Notes: generated by a model not told the origin, from the letters alone. Positions 1 through 9,654 are shown, numbered from the stretch's first letter. The stretch: 64,000 nucleotides of DNA from an uncultured Sphingomonas sp. (GCF_913774285.1 NZ_CAJYHX010000028.1:1-64000); one strand, 5' to 3'. Made by a program: numbers and translations.

Positions 1-2022
1 TGCGTGCTGATGCCCAACACCAGCCATGGCGGCGGCATTTCGCGCAAGATCAGCAACGCGGCGGATCGCAAGCGGCTGAAGACCATCATCGCGGAAATGA
101 ACCTGCCCTCCACTATGGGCTGCATCGTTCGCACCGCAGGCCTTCAGCGCACCAAGCCGGAAATCAAGCGCGACTTCGACTATCTCGCTCGCCTATGGGA
201 CGAGATTCGCGAGAATACGCTGAAGTCTGACGCGCCCGCGCTGATCCACAACGACAGCGACCTCATCAAGCGCGCCATCCGCGATATCTACAACAAGGAT
301 ATCGAGGAAGTGATCGTCGAAGGCGAGCATGGCTATCGCGCGGCGAAGGACTTCATGCGCCTGCTGATGCCGAGCCATGTGCGCCGCGTGAAGCAATATG
401 CCGATGCGGTGTCGCTGTTCCAGCGCGCCAGCGTCGAGGATCAGCTGGCCGCGATGTACAATCCGGTCGTTCAGCTGAAATCGGGCGGCTATCTCGTCAT
501 CAACCCGACCGAGGCTTTGGTGTCGATCGACATCAACTCGGGCCGGTCGACGCGCGAGCATGGCATCGAACAGACCGCCGTTGCCACCAATCTGGAGGCC
601 GCACGGGAAATCGCGCGCCAGTTGCGCCTGCGCGACATGGCCGGCCTCGTCGTCATCGACTTCATCGACATGGAGAACAACTCCAACATTCGTAAGGTCG
701 AGAAGGCGATGAAGGAGGCGCTGAAGGACGATCGCGCCCGCATCCAGGTCGGTCGCATCTCGGGCTTCGGCCTCATGGAAATGAGCCGCCAGCGCCTGCG
801 CACCGGCGTGCTCGAAGCCTCCACCCGCACCTGCCCGCATTGCGAAGGCACGGGTCTGGTCCGCACCGCCTCGTCGGCGGGCCTTTCGGCGCTGCGCATG
901 ATCGAGGACGAGGCCGCCCGCGGTCGCGGCTCGCAGATCCTGCTGCGCGCCAGCCAGGAAGCGGCTTTCTACGTGCTCAACAAGAAGCGCAGCGAACTGG
1001 CCGAGATCGAGGATCGCTACGGCGTGCTGGTCGAGGTCGAGGCCGACGGCGAGCTGGAAGGCGCGCGCATGACCGTCGAGGCCTCGGGCCCGCCGCCGGC
1101 CTATGCGCCCAAGATCGAGCCGCTGATCGAGGAGCCGGAAGAGGACTTCGTCGAGGAGATCGAGGAAGAGGAAGAAGAACTCGAGGCCGAGGCGGAAGCA
1201 ACCGAAGCCGCCGAGCCGCGCGAGCGTGGCGAACGCCCGGAACGTGGCGAGCGCGACGGTGAAGGCCGCGGCAAGCGTCGTCGCCGCCGTCGCGGTCGTG
1301 GCCGCCGTGGTCGCGAGGAAGGCGAAGCCGGTCAGGACGAGCAGGTCGAGACCGAAGGCGCCGAGGGCGACGTCGAGGCAGACGAGGCCGAGCCGGCCGA
1401 AGTCGAGGCGGCTGCCGAGACCGAGGAAACCGCAGCGCAGCGCGAGGAAGGCGAGCGCAACCGCAAGCGCCGTCGTCGCGGCCGTCGCGGCGGTCGTCGC
1501 GGTGCTGGCGAAGAGGGTGCCGAGCAGGCAGCCGAGGACGCCGACGATACCGCCGAGCCGGAAGCCGAAGCGCTCGTCGCCGCCCCTGCGCCCGAGCCGG
1601 TCGCCGAAGCAGCCCCTGCCCCCGCAGCAGTAGAGGCCGAGGCGGAAGCGCCGGCCAAGCCGAAGCGCACGCGCCGCAAGAAGGCGGACGTGGAGGCGGA
1701 AGCTGCGGCAGCGGCCGCCGAGGCACCCGCCGAGGAAACGCCGGCCAAGCCGAAGCGTACCCGCCGCAAGAAGGCCGATGTCGAGGCGGAGGCTGCGGCC
1801 GCCGCCGTCGAGGCACCCGCCGAGGAAGCGCCTGCCAAGCCGAAGCGCACCCGCCGCAAGAAGGCGGATGTCGCGGCCGAAGCGGCCCCCGAGGCACCAG
1901 CCGTCGAAGCCCCGGTCGCGCAGGACGTGACCCCGGCTGCCGAAGAACCGGCCGCCGAGGAATCGCCGGCCGAGGAAGGCCAGCCCCGCCGCGGCTGGTG
2001 GCAGCGGACCTTCGGCGCCTGA
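1..2022 (+). CDS. rne: Ribonuclease E (Rne/Rng family), 5' end outside window
   Basis: This is the endoribonuclease that starts mRNA decay and processes stable RNAs in the degradosome. The frame is open from the first base, so the S1 RNA-binding domain is mostly off the left edge; 673 codons are visible. The stretch near visible residues 165-225 (INPTEALVSIDINSGR, then LVVIDFIDM) is the DNase I-like catalytic region with its metal-binding Asp residues. CPHCEGTG near visible residue 278 is the Zn-link that joins protomers. The C-terminal half is low complexity: acidic Glu/Ala tracts alternating with Arg-rich RNA-binding blocks (KRRRRRRGRGRRGR and similar), then three copies of a 30-residue repeat beginning AKPKRTRRKKADV, and a final RRGWWQRTFGA. 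Such a disordered scaffold tail is normal for RNase E in this group. Identity is secure; only the start is missing. Confidence 0.95.
   Translation, partial: CVLMPNTSHGGGISRKISNAADRKRLKTIIAEMNLPSTMGCIVRTAGLQRTKPEIKRDFDYLARLWDEIRENTLKSDAPALIHNDSDLIKRAIRDIYNKDIEEVIVEGEHGYRAAKDFMRLLMPSHVRRVKQYADAVSLFQRASVEDQLAAMYNPVVQLKSGGYLVINPTEALVSIDINSGRSTREHGIEQTAVATNLEAAREIARQLRLRDMAGLVVIDFIDMENNSNIRKVEKAMKEALKDDRARIQVGRISGFGLMEMSRQRLRTGVLEASTRTCPHCEGTGLVRTASSAGLSALRMIEDEAARGRGSQILLRASQEAAFYVLNKKRSELAEIEDRYGVLVEVEADGELEGARMTVEASGPPPAYAPKIEPLIEEPEEDFVEEIEEEEEELEAEAEATEAAEPRERGERPERGERDGEGRGKRRRRRRGRGRRGREEGEAGQDEQVETEGAEGDVEADEAEPAEVEAAAETEETAAQREEGERNRKRRRRGRRGGRRGAGEEGAEQAAEDADDTAEPEAEALVAAPAPEPVAEAAPAPAAVEAEAEAPAKPKRTRRKKADVEAEAAAAAAEAPAEETPAKPKRTRRKKADVEAEAAAAAVEAPAEEAPAKPKRTRRKKADVAAEAAPEAPAVEAPVAQDVTPAAEEPAAEESPAEEGQPRRGWWQRTFGA
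1651..1880 (+). repeat. 90-bp tandem repeat inside rne tail
   Basis: Three head-to-tail copies start at 1651, 1741 and 1831, the last incomplete. Each encodes a basic block AKPKRTRRKKADV followed by an Ala/Glu-rich spacer. The spacing is exactly 90 bases (30 codons), so copy number can change without breaking the frame. Confidence 0.9.
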
Positions 2023-2029
2023 GCAAGAT

Positions 2030-2066
2030 CCCCGGCGCGGCCCGCCCGGTCGCGCCGGGGTCTTTC
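2030..2066 (+). terminator. Rho-independent terminator after rne
   Basis: A perfect 10-bp stem (2030-2039 CCCCGGCGCG with 2051-2060 CGCGCCGGGG) and an 11-base loop are followed by TCTTTC. It lies 8 bases after the rne stop codon. Confidence 0.75.
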
Positions 2067-2128
2067 AGTGTAGGTTCAGGGCGTTGTTGCCAGGGCAGCC
2101 CTTCAATTGAGTCCCCGGGAGTAGGATC

Positions 2129-3508
2129 ATGGCGCGCATCCATCGATTGGCCACGCTGCTCGCGATGCTCGGCCTTGCCGCGTTCGCGTCGCGTCCGGCG
2201 ATGGCGCAATCGGTGCTCCGCGATGCCGAAACCGAGGCGCTGCTGGCCGACATGGCCAAGCCGCTGTTCACCGCCGCCGGACTCAATCCCGCCAACGGCA
2301 AGGTCGTGCTGATTGCCGACCCCTCGATCAACGCCTTCGTCGCGGGCGGGCAGATCGTCTATGTCAATTCGGGCCTGATCGACGCGGCGGATACCGCCAA
2401 TCAGGTGCAGGGCGTCGTCGCGCACGAAATCGGCCATATCGTCGGCGGGCACGCGGTGTTCCAGCGCGACGGCGGCTATGGCAATATCTCGATCCTCAGC
2501 CTGCTGCTCGGCGCCGCGGCGATGGCCGCCGGGTCGGCAGAGGCCGGCACCGGCATCCTGATGGCCGGCCAGCGCGCCGCGATCGGCAAGTATCTCGCCT
2601 ATAGCCGCGTGCAGGAATCCTCCGCCGACGCGGCCGGCGTGCGATTCCTCAACACGGCGGGCATCACGGGCAAGGGCATGCTCGGCTTCTTCGAGAAGCT
2701 CACCCAGGAAATGCACCGCTACGGCTATTACAGCACGGATCCCGAAGTCGATCCGTTCGCACAGACCCACCCGATGTCGCAGGATCGCGTCCAGACGCTG
2801 AAGGCCGATCTAGAAGGCTCGCCCAGCTGGACCAAGCCGCTCGACCCCGATCTCGAACGCCGCTTCAAGCGCGTCCAGGCCAAGCTGCGCGGCTATACCA
2901 ACGATCCGAAGAAGACGCTACGCATCTATCCGCAAAGCGACCAGTCGATCCCGGCGCATTATGCCCGCGCCTATGCCTATCACCAGTCGGGCTACCCCGA
3001 ACAGGCCGCTGCGGAAACCGCGGCGCTGGTCAAGCTGGCACCCAACGATCCCTATTTCCTCGAGCTGCAGGGCCAGATCTTGCTCGAATCGGGCCAGCCT
3101 CAGGCCTCGCTCGATCCGCTGCGCAAGGCGACCCAGCTCTCGAACAACTCGCCGCTGATCGCGAGCACCTTCGGCCACGCGCTGGTCGCGACCGAGGACA
3201 AGGCGAACCTCAAGGAAGCCGAGCAGGTGCTGCGCGATTCGCTCACCCGCGACCGCGACAATCCGTTTGCCTGGATCAACCTCGGCACCGTCTATGATCG
3301 CGAGGGCGACGAGCCGCGCACCGCGCTCGCCACCGCCGAGCGGGCCAATCTGATCGGCGATGCGCGCACCGCGATGGTGAGTGCGCGCCGGGCGATGGGC
3401 GGCCTGGCGCAGGGCTCGCCCGAATGGATTCGCGCGCAGGACATCGCGATGGTCTCCGAACAGGCGATGAAGGACGACAAGCGCAACAAGGGACGCAATC
3501 TCCAGTAA
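2129..3508 (+). CDS. Secreted M48 metalloprotease with TPR repeats (BepA/YfgC-like)
   Basis: This is a zinc protease of the periplasm that in relatives takes part in outer-membrane protein and LPS-transport quality control. Residues 1-26 form a signal peptide ending around AMAQ. HEIGH (H99, E100, H103) supplies two zinc ligands and the catalytic Glu, and ESSAD (E163) gives the third ligand. The protease domain runs to about residue 230; the rest, to residue 459, is helical with TPR-like units (ARAYAYHQSGYPEQA, INLGTVYDREGDEPRTA). The length is close to that of BepA-type proteins. The stop codon overlaps the start of the DsbA-like gene by one base, so the two are probably translationally coupled. 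The family assignment is secure; orthology to BepA is an inference. Confidence 0.9.
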   Translation: MARIHRLATLLAMLGLAAFASRPAMAQSVLRDAETEALLADMAKPLFTAAGLNPANGKVVLIADPSINAFVAGGQIVYVNSGLIDAADTANQVQGVVAHEIGHIVGGHAVFQRDGGYGNISILSLLLGAAAMAAGSAEAGTGILMAGQRAAIGKYLAYSRVQESSADAAGVRFLNTAGITGKGMLGFFEKLTQEMHRYGYYSTDPEVDPFAQTHPMSQDRVQTLKADLEGSPSWTKPLDPDLERRFKRVQAKLRGYTNDPKKTLRIYPQSDQSIPAHYARAYAYHQSGYPEQAAAETAALVKLAPNDPYFLELQGQILLESGQPQASLDPLRKATQLSNNSPLIASTFGHALVATEDKANLKEAEQVLRDSLTRDRDNPFAWINLGTVYDREGDEPRTALATAERANLIGDARTAMVSARRAMGGLAQGSPEWIRAQDIAMVSEQAMKDDKRNKGRNLQ

Positions 3509-4272
3509 TGACACGGTCGAGGCTCTTTTTTGCCAGCGCGCTGCTGCTGGCCGCGGTACTCGGCGGCCTGGTGGTGCTGGGGTTGCAGGCGCTGCTACCG
3601 GGGATCGGCGGCAACAAGGCGCAGGTCGAGCGGATCGTCCACGGCTATCTGCTGGAGAACCCCTCGATCCTGCGCGACATGATGGAGAAGCTCCAGCAGC
3701 AGGAAGCTGCCGAGGCGGCAAAGGCGCAGGATAGCGCGCAGGCCGCCGTTCCCGCCGTGCTGCCGGCCTTGACCACGCCTTTCGCCAGCGCCTGGGCGGG
3801 CAATCCGAACGGCGACGTCACCGTTACCGTGTTCATGGACTATGCCTGCGGCTATTGCCGCGCGAGCCTGCCGGGTCTTGCCGAGCTGATCGCCAAGGAT
3901 CCGAACGTTCGCGTCGTCTACCGCGAATATCCGGTGCTGGGCGAGGCGAGCGTCGTCGCCGCGCGCTTCGCGCTGGCGGCCGCGCAGCAGGGCAAGTTTC
4001 GCGCGTTTCACGATGCGCTGTTCGCCAGCGATGGCCCGAGCAACGCTTCGATCAGCGACGCGCTGGCCAAGGCCGGTCTCGATCCGGCCGCGACGCAGAA
4101 GCTCGCAAATAGCGATGCGATCGCCAAGGAAATCGACGCCAACCACCGGCTCGGCGCCAAGCTGGCGATGAACGGCACGCCCGCCTGGGTGGTCGGCAAG
4201 CAGATCCTGTACGGCGCGCGCGACTATCAGGCGCTGGTGGACGCGGTCACGATCGCACGGAAGGCCAAGTAG
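3508..4272 (+). CDS. DsbA-family thiol:disulfide oxidoreductase
   Basis: This 254-residue envelope protein begins with a single hydrophobic N-terminal segment (residues 8-30), which is a membrane anchor or signal peptide. A short helical region (about 38-78, rich in Glu, Gln and Ala) precedes a thioredoxin-fold domain with the redox pair CGYC (C114, C117) and the cis-proline loop NGTPAWVV. The layout matches BdbD/ScsC-type proteins, which oxidise or isomerise disulfides in exported proteins. The start is the ATG in TAATG, overlapping the stop of the upstream M48 protease; this spacing decides the start and suggests that the protease and oxidoreductase are made together. Partner proteins such as DsbB are not in the window. 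Confidence 0.88.
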   Translation: MTRSRLFFASALLLAAVLGGLVVLGLQALLPGIGGNKAQVERIVHGYLLENPSILRDMMEKLQQQEAAEAAKAQDSAQAAVPAVLPALTTPFASAWAGNPNGDVTVTVFMDYACGYCRASLPGLAELIAKDPNVRVVYREYPVLGEASVVAARFALAAAQQGKFRAFHDALFASDGPSNASISDALAKAGLDPAATQKLANSDAIAKEIDANHRLGAKLAMNGTPAWVVGKQILYGARDYQALVDAVTIARKAK

Positions 4273-4357
4273 GGGCCTGGGATATCCTCAGAGGAAACCC
4301 GTTTGGGCGAGGCGGACCCGGCTTTGACTCAAACGTCTTCGCACACCTTGCCCCAGG

Positions 4358-5332
4358 ATGAACGCCACCCTAGCTAACGGGCTCCTTCCGGCCGGGGCCA
4401 CATCCATGCAACCCATCCTGTCGCTACGCCAGGTCAGCAAGACCTACGCGTCGGGCCATACCGCGCTCGACCATGTCGATCTCGACATCCACCGCGGCGA
4501 GATCTTCGCGCTGCTCGGGCCGAACGGCGCGGGCAAGACGACGCTCATCTCGATCATCTGCGGCATCGTCACGCCCAGCACGGGCACCATCCTGGTCGAC
4601 GGGCACGACGCGATCCGCCAGCCGCGCGCGGCCCGCTCCAAGATCGGCCTGGTGCCGCAGGAGATCGCGGTCGACATGTTCTCGCGCGTCGGCTCCGCCG
4701 CCCGCTATTCACGCGGACTGTTCGGCAAGGCGCCGGACCATGCCTATTGCGATCAGCTCCTCAAGGACCTGTCGCTGTGGGACAAGCGCGACGCCAAGAT
4801 CATGGAGCTGTCCGGCGGCATGAAGCGCCGGGTGATGATCGCCAAGGCGCTGAGCCATGAGCCCGACATCCTGTTCCTGGACGAGCCCACCGCGGGCGTC
4901 GACGTCGAGCTGCGCCGCGACATGTGGAAGCTGATCGGCCGCCTGCGCGACCGCGGCACCACCATCATTCTGACCACCCACTATATCGAGGAGGCCGAGG
5001 AAATGGCCGATCGGGTGGGCGTGATCAACAAGGGGAAGCTGCTGTTGGTCGAGGAAAAGACCGCGCTGATGAAGAAGCTCGGCAAGCGCGAGCTCGACCT
5101 CAGCCTGGTCGAGCCGCTCGCGGCCATCCCCGCCGAACTCGGCGAATGGCAGCTGAGCCTCGCCGACGAGGGCCACAAGCTGCGCTATACCTTCGACGCG
5201 CAGGCCGAGCGGACGGGCATCCCGTCGCTGCTGCGCAAGCTGCACGACCTCAACATCGCCTTCAAGGATCTCGACACGTCCAAGTCGAGCCTGGAGGACA
5301 TCTTCGTCGACCTGGTGGGGGCACAGGCATGA
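4358..5332 (+). CDS. ABC transporter ATP-binding protein (ABC-2 type export)
   Basis: This is the ATPase of an ABC exporter. All signatures are present: Walker A GPNGAGKT (about residues 54-61), signature LSGGMKRR, Walker [12 protein letters not shown] and the switch His in [11 protein letters not shown]. The C-terminal extension after residue 220 is typical of the DrrA/YadG-type subfamily that pairs with ABC-2 permeases. Two in-frame ATGs are possible, 4358 and 4406; the second gives [14 protein letters not shown], the usual beginning of this family, while the first adds 16 residues. The stop overlaps the permease start (ATGA), so the two genes form a unit. The substrate is unknown; relatives export drugs, lipids or polysaccharides. 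Confidence 0.92.
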   Translation: MNATLANGLLPAGATSMQPILSLRQVSKTYASGHTALDHVDLDIHRGEIFALLGPNGAGKTTLISIICGIVTPSTGTILVDGHDAIRQPRAARSKIGLVPQEIAVDMFSRVGSAARYSRGLFGKAPDHAYCDQLLKDLSLWDKRDAKIMELSGGMKRRVMIAKALSHEPDILFLDEPTAGVDVELRRDMWKLIGRLRDRGTTIILTTHYIEEAEEMADRVGVINKGKLLLVEEKTALMKKLGKRELDLSLVEPLAAIPAELGEWQLSLADEGHKLRYTFDAQAERTGIPSLLRKLHDLNIAFKDLDTSKSSLEDIFVDLVGAQA

Positions 5333-6099
5333 ACGGCATCAACTTTCCCGGCATCTGGGCGATCTACAAGTTCGAGATGGCGCGCACGATCCGCACGCTG
5401 TGGCAGTCAATCGCGACCCCGGTGATCACCACCTCGCTCTATTTCGTCGTGTTCGGCGGCGCGATCGGCAGCCGGATCGATGCGATCCATGGCGTGAATT
5501 ACGGCAGCTTCCTGGTGCCGGGCCTGATCATGCTGTCGCTGCTGATGCAGAGCATCGCCAATGCCTCGATCGGCATCTACTTCCCCAAGTTCACCGGCAC
5601 GGTGTTCGAGTTGCTGTCTGCGCCGATCTCGGCGATCGAGCTGGTGGTGGGGTTCGTGGGTGCGGCGGCGACCAAGTCGGTGGTGATCGGGCTGATCATC
5701 CTGGCGACCTCGGCGCTGTTCGTGCCGCTGCGGGTCGATCATCCCGCGGCGATGCTCGCCTTCCTGGTGCTGACCGCGGTGACGTTCAGCATGTTCGGCT
5801 TCATCATCGGCATCTGGGCGAAGAGCTTCGAGCAGCTCAACATCGTGCCCTCGCTGCTGGTGACGCCGCTGACCTTCCTCGGCGGCGCCTTCTACTCGAT
5901 CGATATGCTGCCCGAGCCCTGGCACACGGTGAGCCTGTTCAACCCGGTCGTGTATCTGGTCAGCGGCTTCCGCTGGAGCTTCTTCGGCCACGGCGATGTC
6001 GACATCGCCTGGAGCCTGGGCTTCACGGGGGTGTTCCTGCTGCTGTGTCTCGGGTTGATCGTGTGGATCTTCCGGACGGGATATCGGCTGAAGAACTAA
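5329..6099 (+). CDS. ABC-2 type transporter permease
   Basis: This 256-residue integral membrane protein forms the channel of the ABC exporter encoded with the ATPase just upstream (4-base ATGA overlap). It has about six hydrophobic segments, including [35 protein letters not shown], a central [19 protein letters not shown], and a C-terminal segment ending [12 protein letters not shown]. The family motif region [20 protein letters not shown] is clear and typical of YadH/DrrB-like permeases. No substrate-binding protein or membrane-fusion partner lies next to it, so it probably works as a two-gene exporter. Confidence 0.9.
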   Translation: MNGINFPGIWAIYKFEMARTIRTLWQSIATPVITTSLYFVVFGGAIGSRIDAIHGVNYGSFLVPGLIMLSLLMQSIANASIGIYFPKFTGTVFELLSAPISAIELVVGFVGAAATKSVVIGLIILATSALFVPLRVDHPAAMLAFLVLTAVTFSMFGFIIGIWAKSFEQLNIVPSLLVTPLTFLGGAFYSIDMLPEPWHTVSLFNPVVYLVSGFRWSFFGHGDVDIAWSLGFTGVFLLLCLGLIVWIFRTGYRLKN

Positions 6100-6100
6100 A

Positions 6101-6238
6101 AGATCCTCCCCGGTACGGGGAGGGGGACCATGCGCAGCATGGTGGAGGGGGCTCTCCACGGGCGACGTCCCTTGCCGGGCTCCCCCTCCACCACGCTGCT
6201 GCGCAGCGCGGTCCCCCTCCCCGTCCCGGGGAGGATCT
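6101..6238. repeat. Palindromic intergenic element, family A, copy 1
   Basis: A 138-base element begins 2 bases after the permease stop and ends 3 bases before the stop of the convergent hydrolase gene. Its ends are perfect 13-base inverted repeats (AGATCCTCCCCGG at 6101 and CCGGGGAGGATCT at 6226). Internal inverted segments (GGGGACCATGCGCAGCATGG against CGCTGCTGCGCAGCGCGGTC) allow a long folded hairpin. A second copy is at 44355-44490. It carries no coding signal. Confidence 0.85.
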
Positions 6239-6241
6239 GGA

Positions 6242-8089
6242 TTACTTCACCACCGGCAGCGTCACCGCCGAGCCCGCGCACACCCGCTGCGTCGCCTTGC
6301 GGTAATCCTCCGGCTTGGCCTTGTAGATGTTCGGCACGAAGGTCTGCGGGTTGCGGTCGATCACCGGGAACCAGCTCGACTGGACCTGCACCATGATCCG
6401 GTGCCCCTTCTTGAACACATGGTCGTGGTCGCGCAGCGGGAAGTCCCACGCGGTCACCTGGTCCGGCACCAGCGGCGTCGCCTGCTCGAAGCTCTTGAGG
6501 TAACGGCCGCGGCGGATTTCCATCGCGATCGGCAGCTCATAGCCGTTCAGCCCCTTCGCGTACGCACCCAGCGCCGTCGGCGCCTTCTCAACATCCTCCG
6601 GGAACACGTCGATCAGCTTGACGACGAAGTCGCTATCGGTGCCGCTGGTCGACGCCATCAGCTTGGCGGTCACCTCCCCCGTCACCGTCAGGTCGTTCTC
6701 CAGCGGGGCGGAGACATAGCTGAGCACGTCGGGGCGGTCGTCGACGAAGCGCTGGTCCTCCGCCTCCCACCAGCGCCAGTCTGGCGTGGCATAGGTGGCC
6801 GACATCGGCCGCGGGCGGAACGGCACCGGTCGGGCGGGATCGCTGACATAGTCGCGGCAGCCCTCCCCCGCCGCAGGCGCGGTGAAGCTGAGCGCACCAT
6901 CGGCATGCAGATACAGGTTCGTCGCCTGCGCGTTGGCGAGCGGATAGGTCTGATACGTCTTCCACTGCCAGGAGCCCGACTGGAAGCTCTTCAGCGCGAA
7001 GTCGGGCTTGGTGCCGGTGCCGTGCAGCCAATAGGCGAAGAACGGCGCCTCGATCTGCTCGACGAATTGCGTGCCGCTGTCGACGCCGAACGGGATCCGC
7101 CCCAGGCTGTTCGCCGGCGAGTGCCAGGTGCCGTGCGCCCAGGGGCCGGCGACCATCAGCGCGAGCTTGTTCGGATCGTTGGCGCGCTGCTTTTCCCAGA
7201 TCTTCCAGCTGCCCCAGGGATCCTCCTGGTCCCAGTATCCGGCGACGTTGAGCGTCGGCACCGTCGTCTTGCCGAGCGTGTTGGACCAGACCTGCTTCTT
7301 CCAATGCGCGTCATAATCGGGATGCTCGATCATCTCGCGATAGCGCGGCACCCGGCCCTTGAAATATCTCTTCTCGATGTCGTCGGGCGAGCCGGCGTGG
7401 AGGAACCAGTCGTACGTGTCGTAGCGGTCGTACAGATCGATGCCGTCATTGGTCTTGTCCGCCTGCAGGCTGTTCACCCAGTCGCTGGCATAAGTGAGCC
7501 GCATCGCGCCCCAGCGGTGGAGATCGTCGTTCTTCCAGTAATCGATCCACGCAGCCTGCGGGCTGGTCGCCTTGAGCGCCGGGTGCGGCTTGGCGAGCGC
7601 GATCGCCGCGGTGAAACCGGGATAGGAAACGCCCCACATCCCGACCTTGCCGTTATTTGGGCGGACGTTCTTCACCAGCCAGTCGATCGAGTCATAGGCA
7701 TCGGTCGCCTCGTCGACCGCGCCCTTGCCGGTCTTCACTTCGGTGGAGAGGGTGAAGGGCCCGCCCTCCGACTTGAAGCGGCCGCGCATGTCCTGGAACA
7801 CGAAGATATAGCCGTCGCGCACCAGCGGCGCCCAGCTGTTCGGCACGCGGCCCGGCGCGGCGTCGGGCGAGCCATAGGGGCTGCGCTGGAACAGAATGGG
7901 CAGCGGACCCGTGGCGCCTTTCGGCCGCAGGATGACGGTGTGGAGCTTCACCCCGTCGCGCATCTGGATCATCGCCTCTTCGAAGGTGAAGGGCGCGTCG
8001 GTCGCGGTGGGGGTAAGCTGCGGCGGCGCGGCCGCCGCTAGAGGGGCGGCAAGCGCCGCGAGTGCTACGGTAACCAGCCAGTGCCGCAT
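6242..8089 (-). CDS. Secreted CocE/NonD-family hydrolase (X-Pro dipeptidyl-peptidase-like)
   Basis: This 615-residue alpha/beta hydrolase has an N-terminal signal peptide ([20 protein letters not shown]). The nucleophile elbow is GVSYPG with Ser155; the acid lies in [10 protein letters not shown] and the catalytic His in GPWAHGTWH. After about residue 370 comes the jelly-roll domain of the CocE family. Characterised members are cocaine esterase, glutaryl-7-ACA acylases and Xaa-Pro dipeptidyl peptidases, so the substrate (ester or amide) cannot be told from sequence. The start at 8089 was chosen because it has a GGGGGA ribosome site and places the signal peptide at the N-terminus. It lies downstream of glpX on the same strand but behind a likely terminator. 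Confidence 0.9.
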   Translation of the reverse strand: MRHWLVTVALAALAAPLAAAAPPQLTPTATDAPFTFEEAMIQMRDGVKLHTVILRPKGATGPLPILFQRSPYGSPDAAPGRVPNSWAPLVRDGYIFVFQDMRGRFKSEGGPFTLSTEVKTGKGAVDEATDAYDSIDWLVKNVRPNNGKVGMWGVSYPGFTAAIALAKPHPALKATSPQAAWIDYWKNDDLHRWGAMRLTYASDWVNSLQADKTNDGIDLYDRYDTYDWFLHAGSPDDIEKRYFKGRVPRYREMIEHPDYDAHWKKQVWSNTLGKTTVPTLNVAGYWDQEDPWGSWKIWEKQRANDPNKLALMVAGPWAHGTWHSPANSLGRIPFGVDSGTQFVEQIEAPFFAYWLHGTGTKPDFALKSFQSGSWQWKTYQTYPLANAQATNLYLHADGALSFTAPAAGEGCRDYVSDPARPVPFRPRPMSATYATPDWRWWEAEDQRFVDDRPDVLSYVSAPLENDLTVTGEVTAKLMASTSGTDSDFVVKLIDVFPEDVEKAPTALGAYAKGLNGYELPIAMEIRRGRYLKSFEQATPLVPDQVTAWDFPLRDHDHVFKKGHRIMVQVQSSWFPVIDRNPQTFVPNIYKAKPEDYRKATQRVCAGSAVTLPVVK

Positions 8090-8133
8090 GTTCGTCGATC
8101 CCCCAGAAAGCGAGGGAACGTGGTGCGGCAAGA

Positions 8134-8158
8134 CGCCGCCGGGATCAAGCCGGCGGCG
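8134..8158 (-). terminator. Stem-loop after glpX
   Basis: A perfect 9-bp GC stem (8134-8142 with 8150-8158) has a 7-base loop. On the minus strand it is followed by TCTTGCC. It separates glpX from the hydrolase gene. The U tract is weak, so termination is likely but not certain. Confidence 0.5.
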
Positions 8159-8171
8159 CCGTTGCTTCCGG

Positions 8172-9140
8172 TCAGTCGATGCGATGCTCGCCCTTCACCC
8201 AGCGGACCGTGCCCGAGCTGGCGCGCATCACCACGCTCTCGGTGGTCATCTTGCCGCGGACGCGCTTCACGCCGGCCAGCAGCGAGCCGTCGGTAACGCC
8301 CGTCGCCGCGAAGATGCAGTCGCCCTTGGCGAGTTCCTCCAGCGAATAGACCTTGTCGAGATCCTCGATGCCCCATTTGCGGGCGCGGGCGCGCTCGTCC
8401 TCGTTGCGGAAGATGAGCCGGCCCTGGAACTGCCCACCGACGCAGCGCAGCGCCGCGCAGGCCAGCACGCCCTCGGGAGCGCCGCCCTGGCCCATATAGA
8501 CGTCGATGGTCGTATCCGGATCGCTGGTCGCGATCACACCGGCCACATCGCCATCGGAAATCAGCATGATGCCGCAACCGATGCTGCGCAGCTCGGCGAT
8601 CAGCTTCTCGTGGCGGGGACGGTCGAGCACGCAGGCGATGATCTCGCTGGGCTTCACCCCTTTGGCGGCGGCGATTGCCTGCACATTCTCGGTCGGGGTC
8701 TTGTTGAGGTCGATCACGCCCTGCGGGTAGCCGGGGCCGACCGCGATCTTGTCCATGTACACGTCAGGCGCGTTGAGCAGGTTGCCCTCCTCCGCCACCG
8801 CCAACACCGCCAGCGCATTGGGGCCGGCCTTGGCGGTGATCGTGGTGCCTTCGAGCGGATCGAGCGCGATGTCGATCTTCGGGCCCTTGCCAATCGCCGA
8901 GCCGACCTTCTCGCCGATATAGAGCATCGGCGCTTCGTCGCGCTCGCCCTCGCCGATCACCACGGTGCCGTCCATGTAGAGCTGGTTCAGCGCCTCGCGC
9001 ATCGCCTCCACGGCGGCGGCATCGGCGGCCTTCTCGTCGCCGCGGCCTACCAGGCTGGAGGCGGAGATCGCCGCCGCTTCGGTGACGCGCACCATTTCGA
9101 GCACGAGGACACGGTCGAGAACATGGCTTGCGTTCGGCAT
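8172..9140 (-). CDS. glpX: Class II fructose-1,6-bisphosphatase
   Basis: This is the metal-dependent phosphatase of gluconeogenesis, converting fructose 1,6-bisphosphate to fructose 6-phosphate in the cytoplasm. The 322-residue protein matches the GlpX family in length and order: VVIGEGERDEAPMLYIGEKVG with the metal-binding Glu/Asp residues, then DPLEGTT, the hallmark of the lithium-sensitive phosphatase fold, then ISDGDVAG and the C-terminal GATGVTDGSLL. It stands alone, divergent from a small secreted protein gene. Alphaproteobacterial GlpX enzymes can also act on sedoheptulose bisphosphate; this is family knowledge and not visible here. Confidence 0.95.
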   Translation of the reverse strand: MPNASHVLDRVLVLEMVRVTEAAAISASSLVGRGDEKAADAAAVEAMREALNQLYMDGTVVIGEGERDEAPMLYIGEKVGSAIGKGPKIDIALDPLEGTTITAKAGPNALAVLAVAEEGNLLNAPDVYMDKIAVGPGYPQGVIDLNKTPTENVQAIAAAKGVKPSEIIACVLDRPRHEKLIAELRSIGCGIMLISDGDVAGVIATSDPDTTIDVYMGQGGAPEGVLACAALRCVGGQFQGRLIFRNEDERARARKWGIEDLDKVYSLEELAKGDCIFAATGVTDGSLLAGVKRVRGKMTTESVVMRASSGTVRWVKGEHRID

Positions 9141-9297
9141 CGGCTGGGGATTCCCTTTACGATTTGTGCACCGCGATACGGGGCCGGTTCAGCCCTGTCG
9201 AGCGGTGCTAGCGTTGTCATGCCACTTGCCAAAGACCTTTAGTGATTTACGAAGAGTTTTGGGTTATGATTGCGTGGAATCGTGAAGGATTGACACG

Positions 9298-9654
9298 ATG
9301 TTGCTGCCGATACTGCTGCTCCTTGCCCAACAAGACACGGTGTCGACGCTGGTGGCGGACTATAGGACGCGCACCCAGGCGGAAATCCCGTGCCGGGCGC
9401 CTTCGGACCAGAGCGAGATTGTCGTCTGCTCTCGGCGCGAAGCCGACCGGTACCGGGTGTCTTTCGTCGCCCCGAACCTCGGCAAGGATTCCGACGCGGC
9501 ACGCCTCAACCGGCTGATCGGCGAGCCCGTCCAGCAGGGAATCACCCCGTGCGGCGAGGGCGCCTTCACGGTGAAATGCGGCAAGGTCGGCCTCACCGCC
9601 ACGATGGGCTTCGACGGCACGGTGAAGATGCAGCAGCGGGAGCTGGCGCCGTGA
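9298..9654 (+). CDS. Small secreted protein of unknown function
   Basis: I do not recognise a function. The 118-residue product starts with a short hydrophobic segment (MLLPILLLLAQQ) that can serve as a signal peptide. The core reads IPCRAPSDQSEIVVCSRREADRYRV with two cysteines, and two more follow near residues 82 and 90 (ITPCGEGAFTVKCGK). Four cysteines in an exported protein suggest two disulfides. It lies between the divergent glpX gene and a second small secreted protein, which also carries several cysteines. Confidence 0.6.
   Translation: MLLPILLLLAQQDTVSTLVADYRTRTQAEIPCRAPSDQSEIVVCSRREADRYRVSFVAPNLGKDSDAARLNRLIGEPVQQGITPCGEGAFTVKCGKVGLTATMGFDGTVKMQQRELAP

Noticed and set aside
977..2770. 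Long minus-strand frame opposite rne and the M48 protease
   Set aside because: It crosses two real genes and a terminator and encodes Arg/Pro-rich low complexity only.
6101..6238. Family A element considered as a plain terminator
   Set aside because: Its length, terminal inverted repeats and a second near-identical copy at 44355 fit a repeat element better; there is no U tract.
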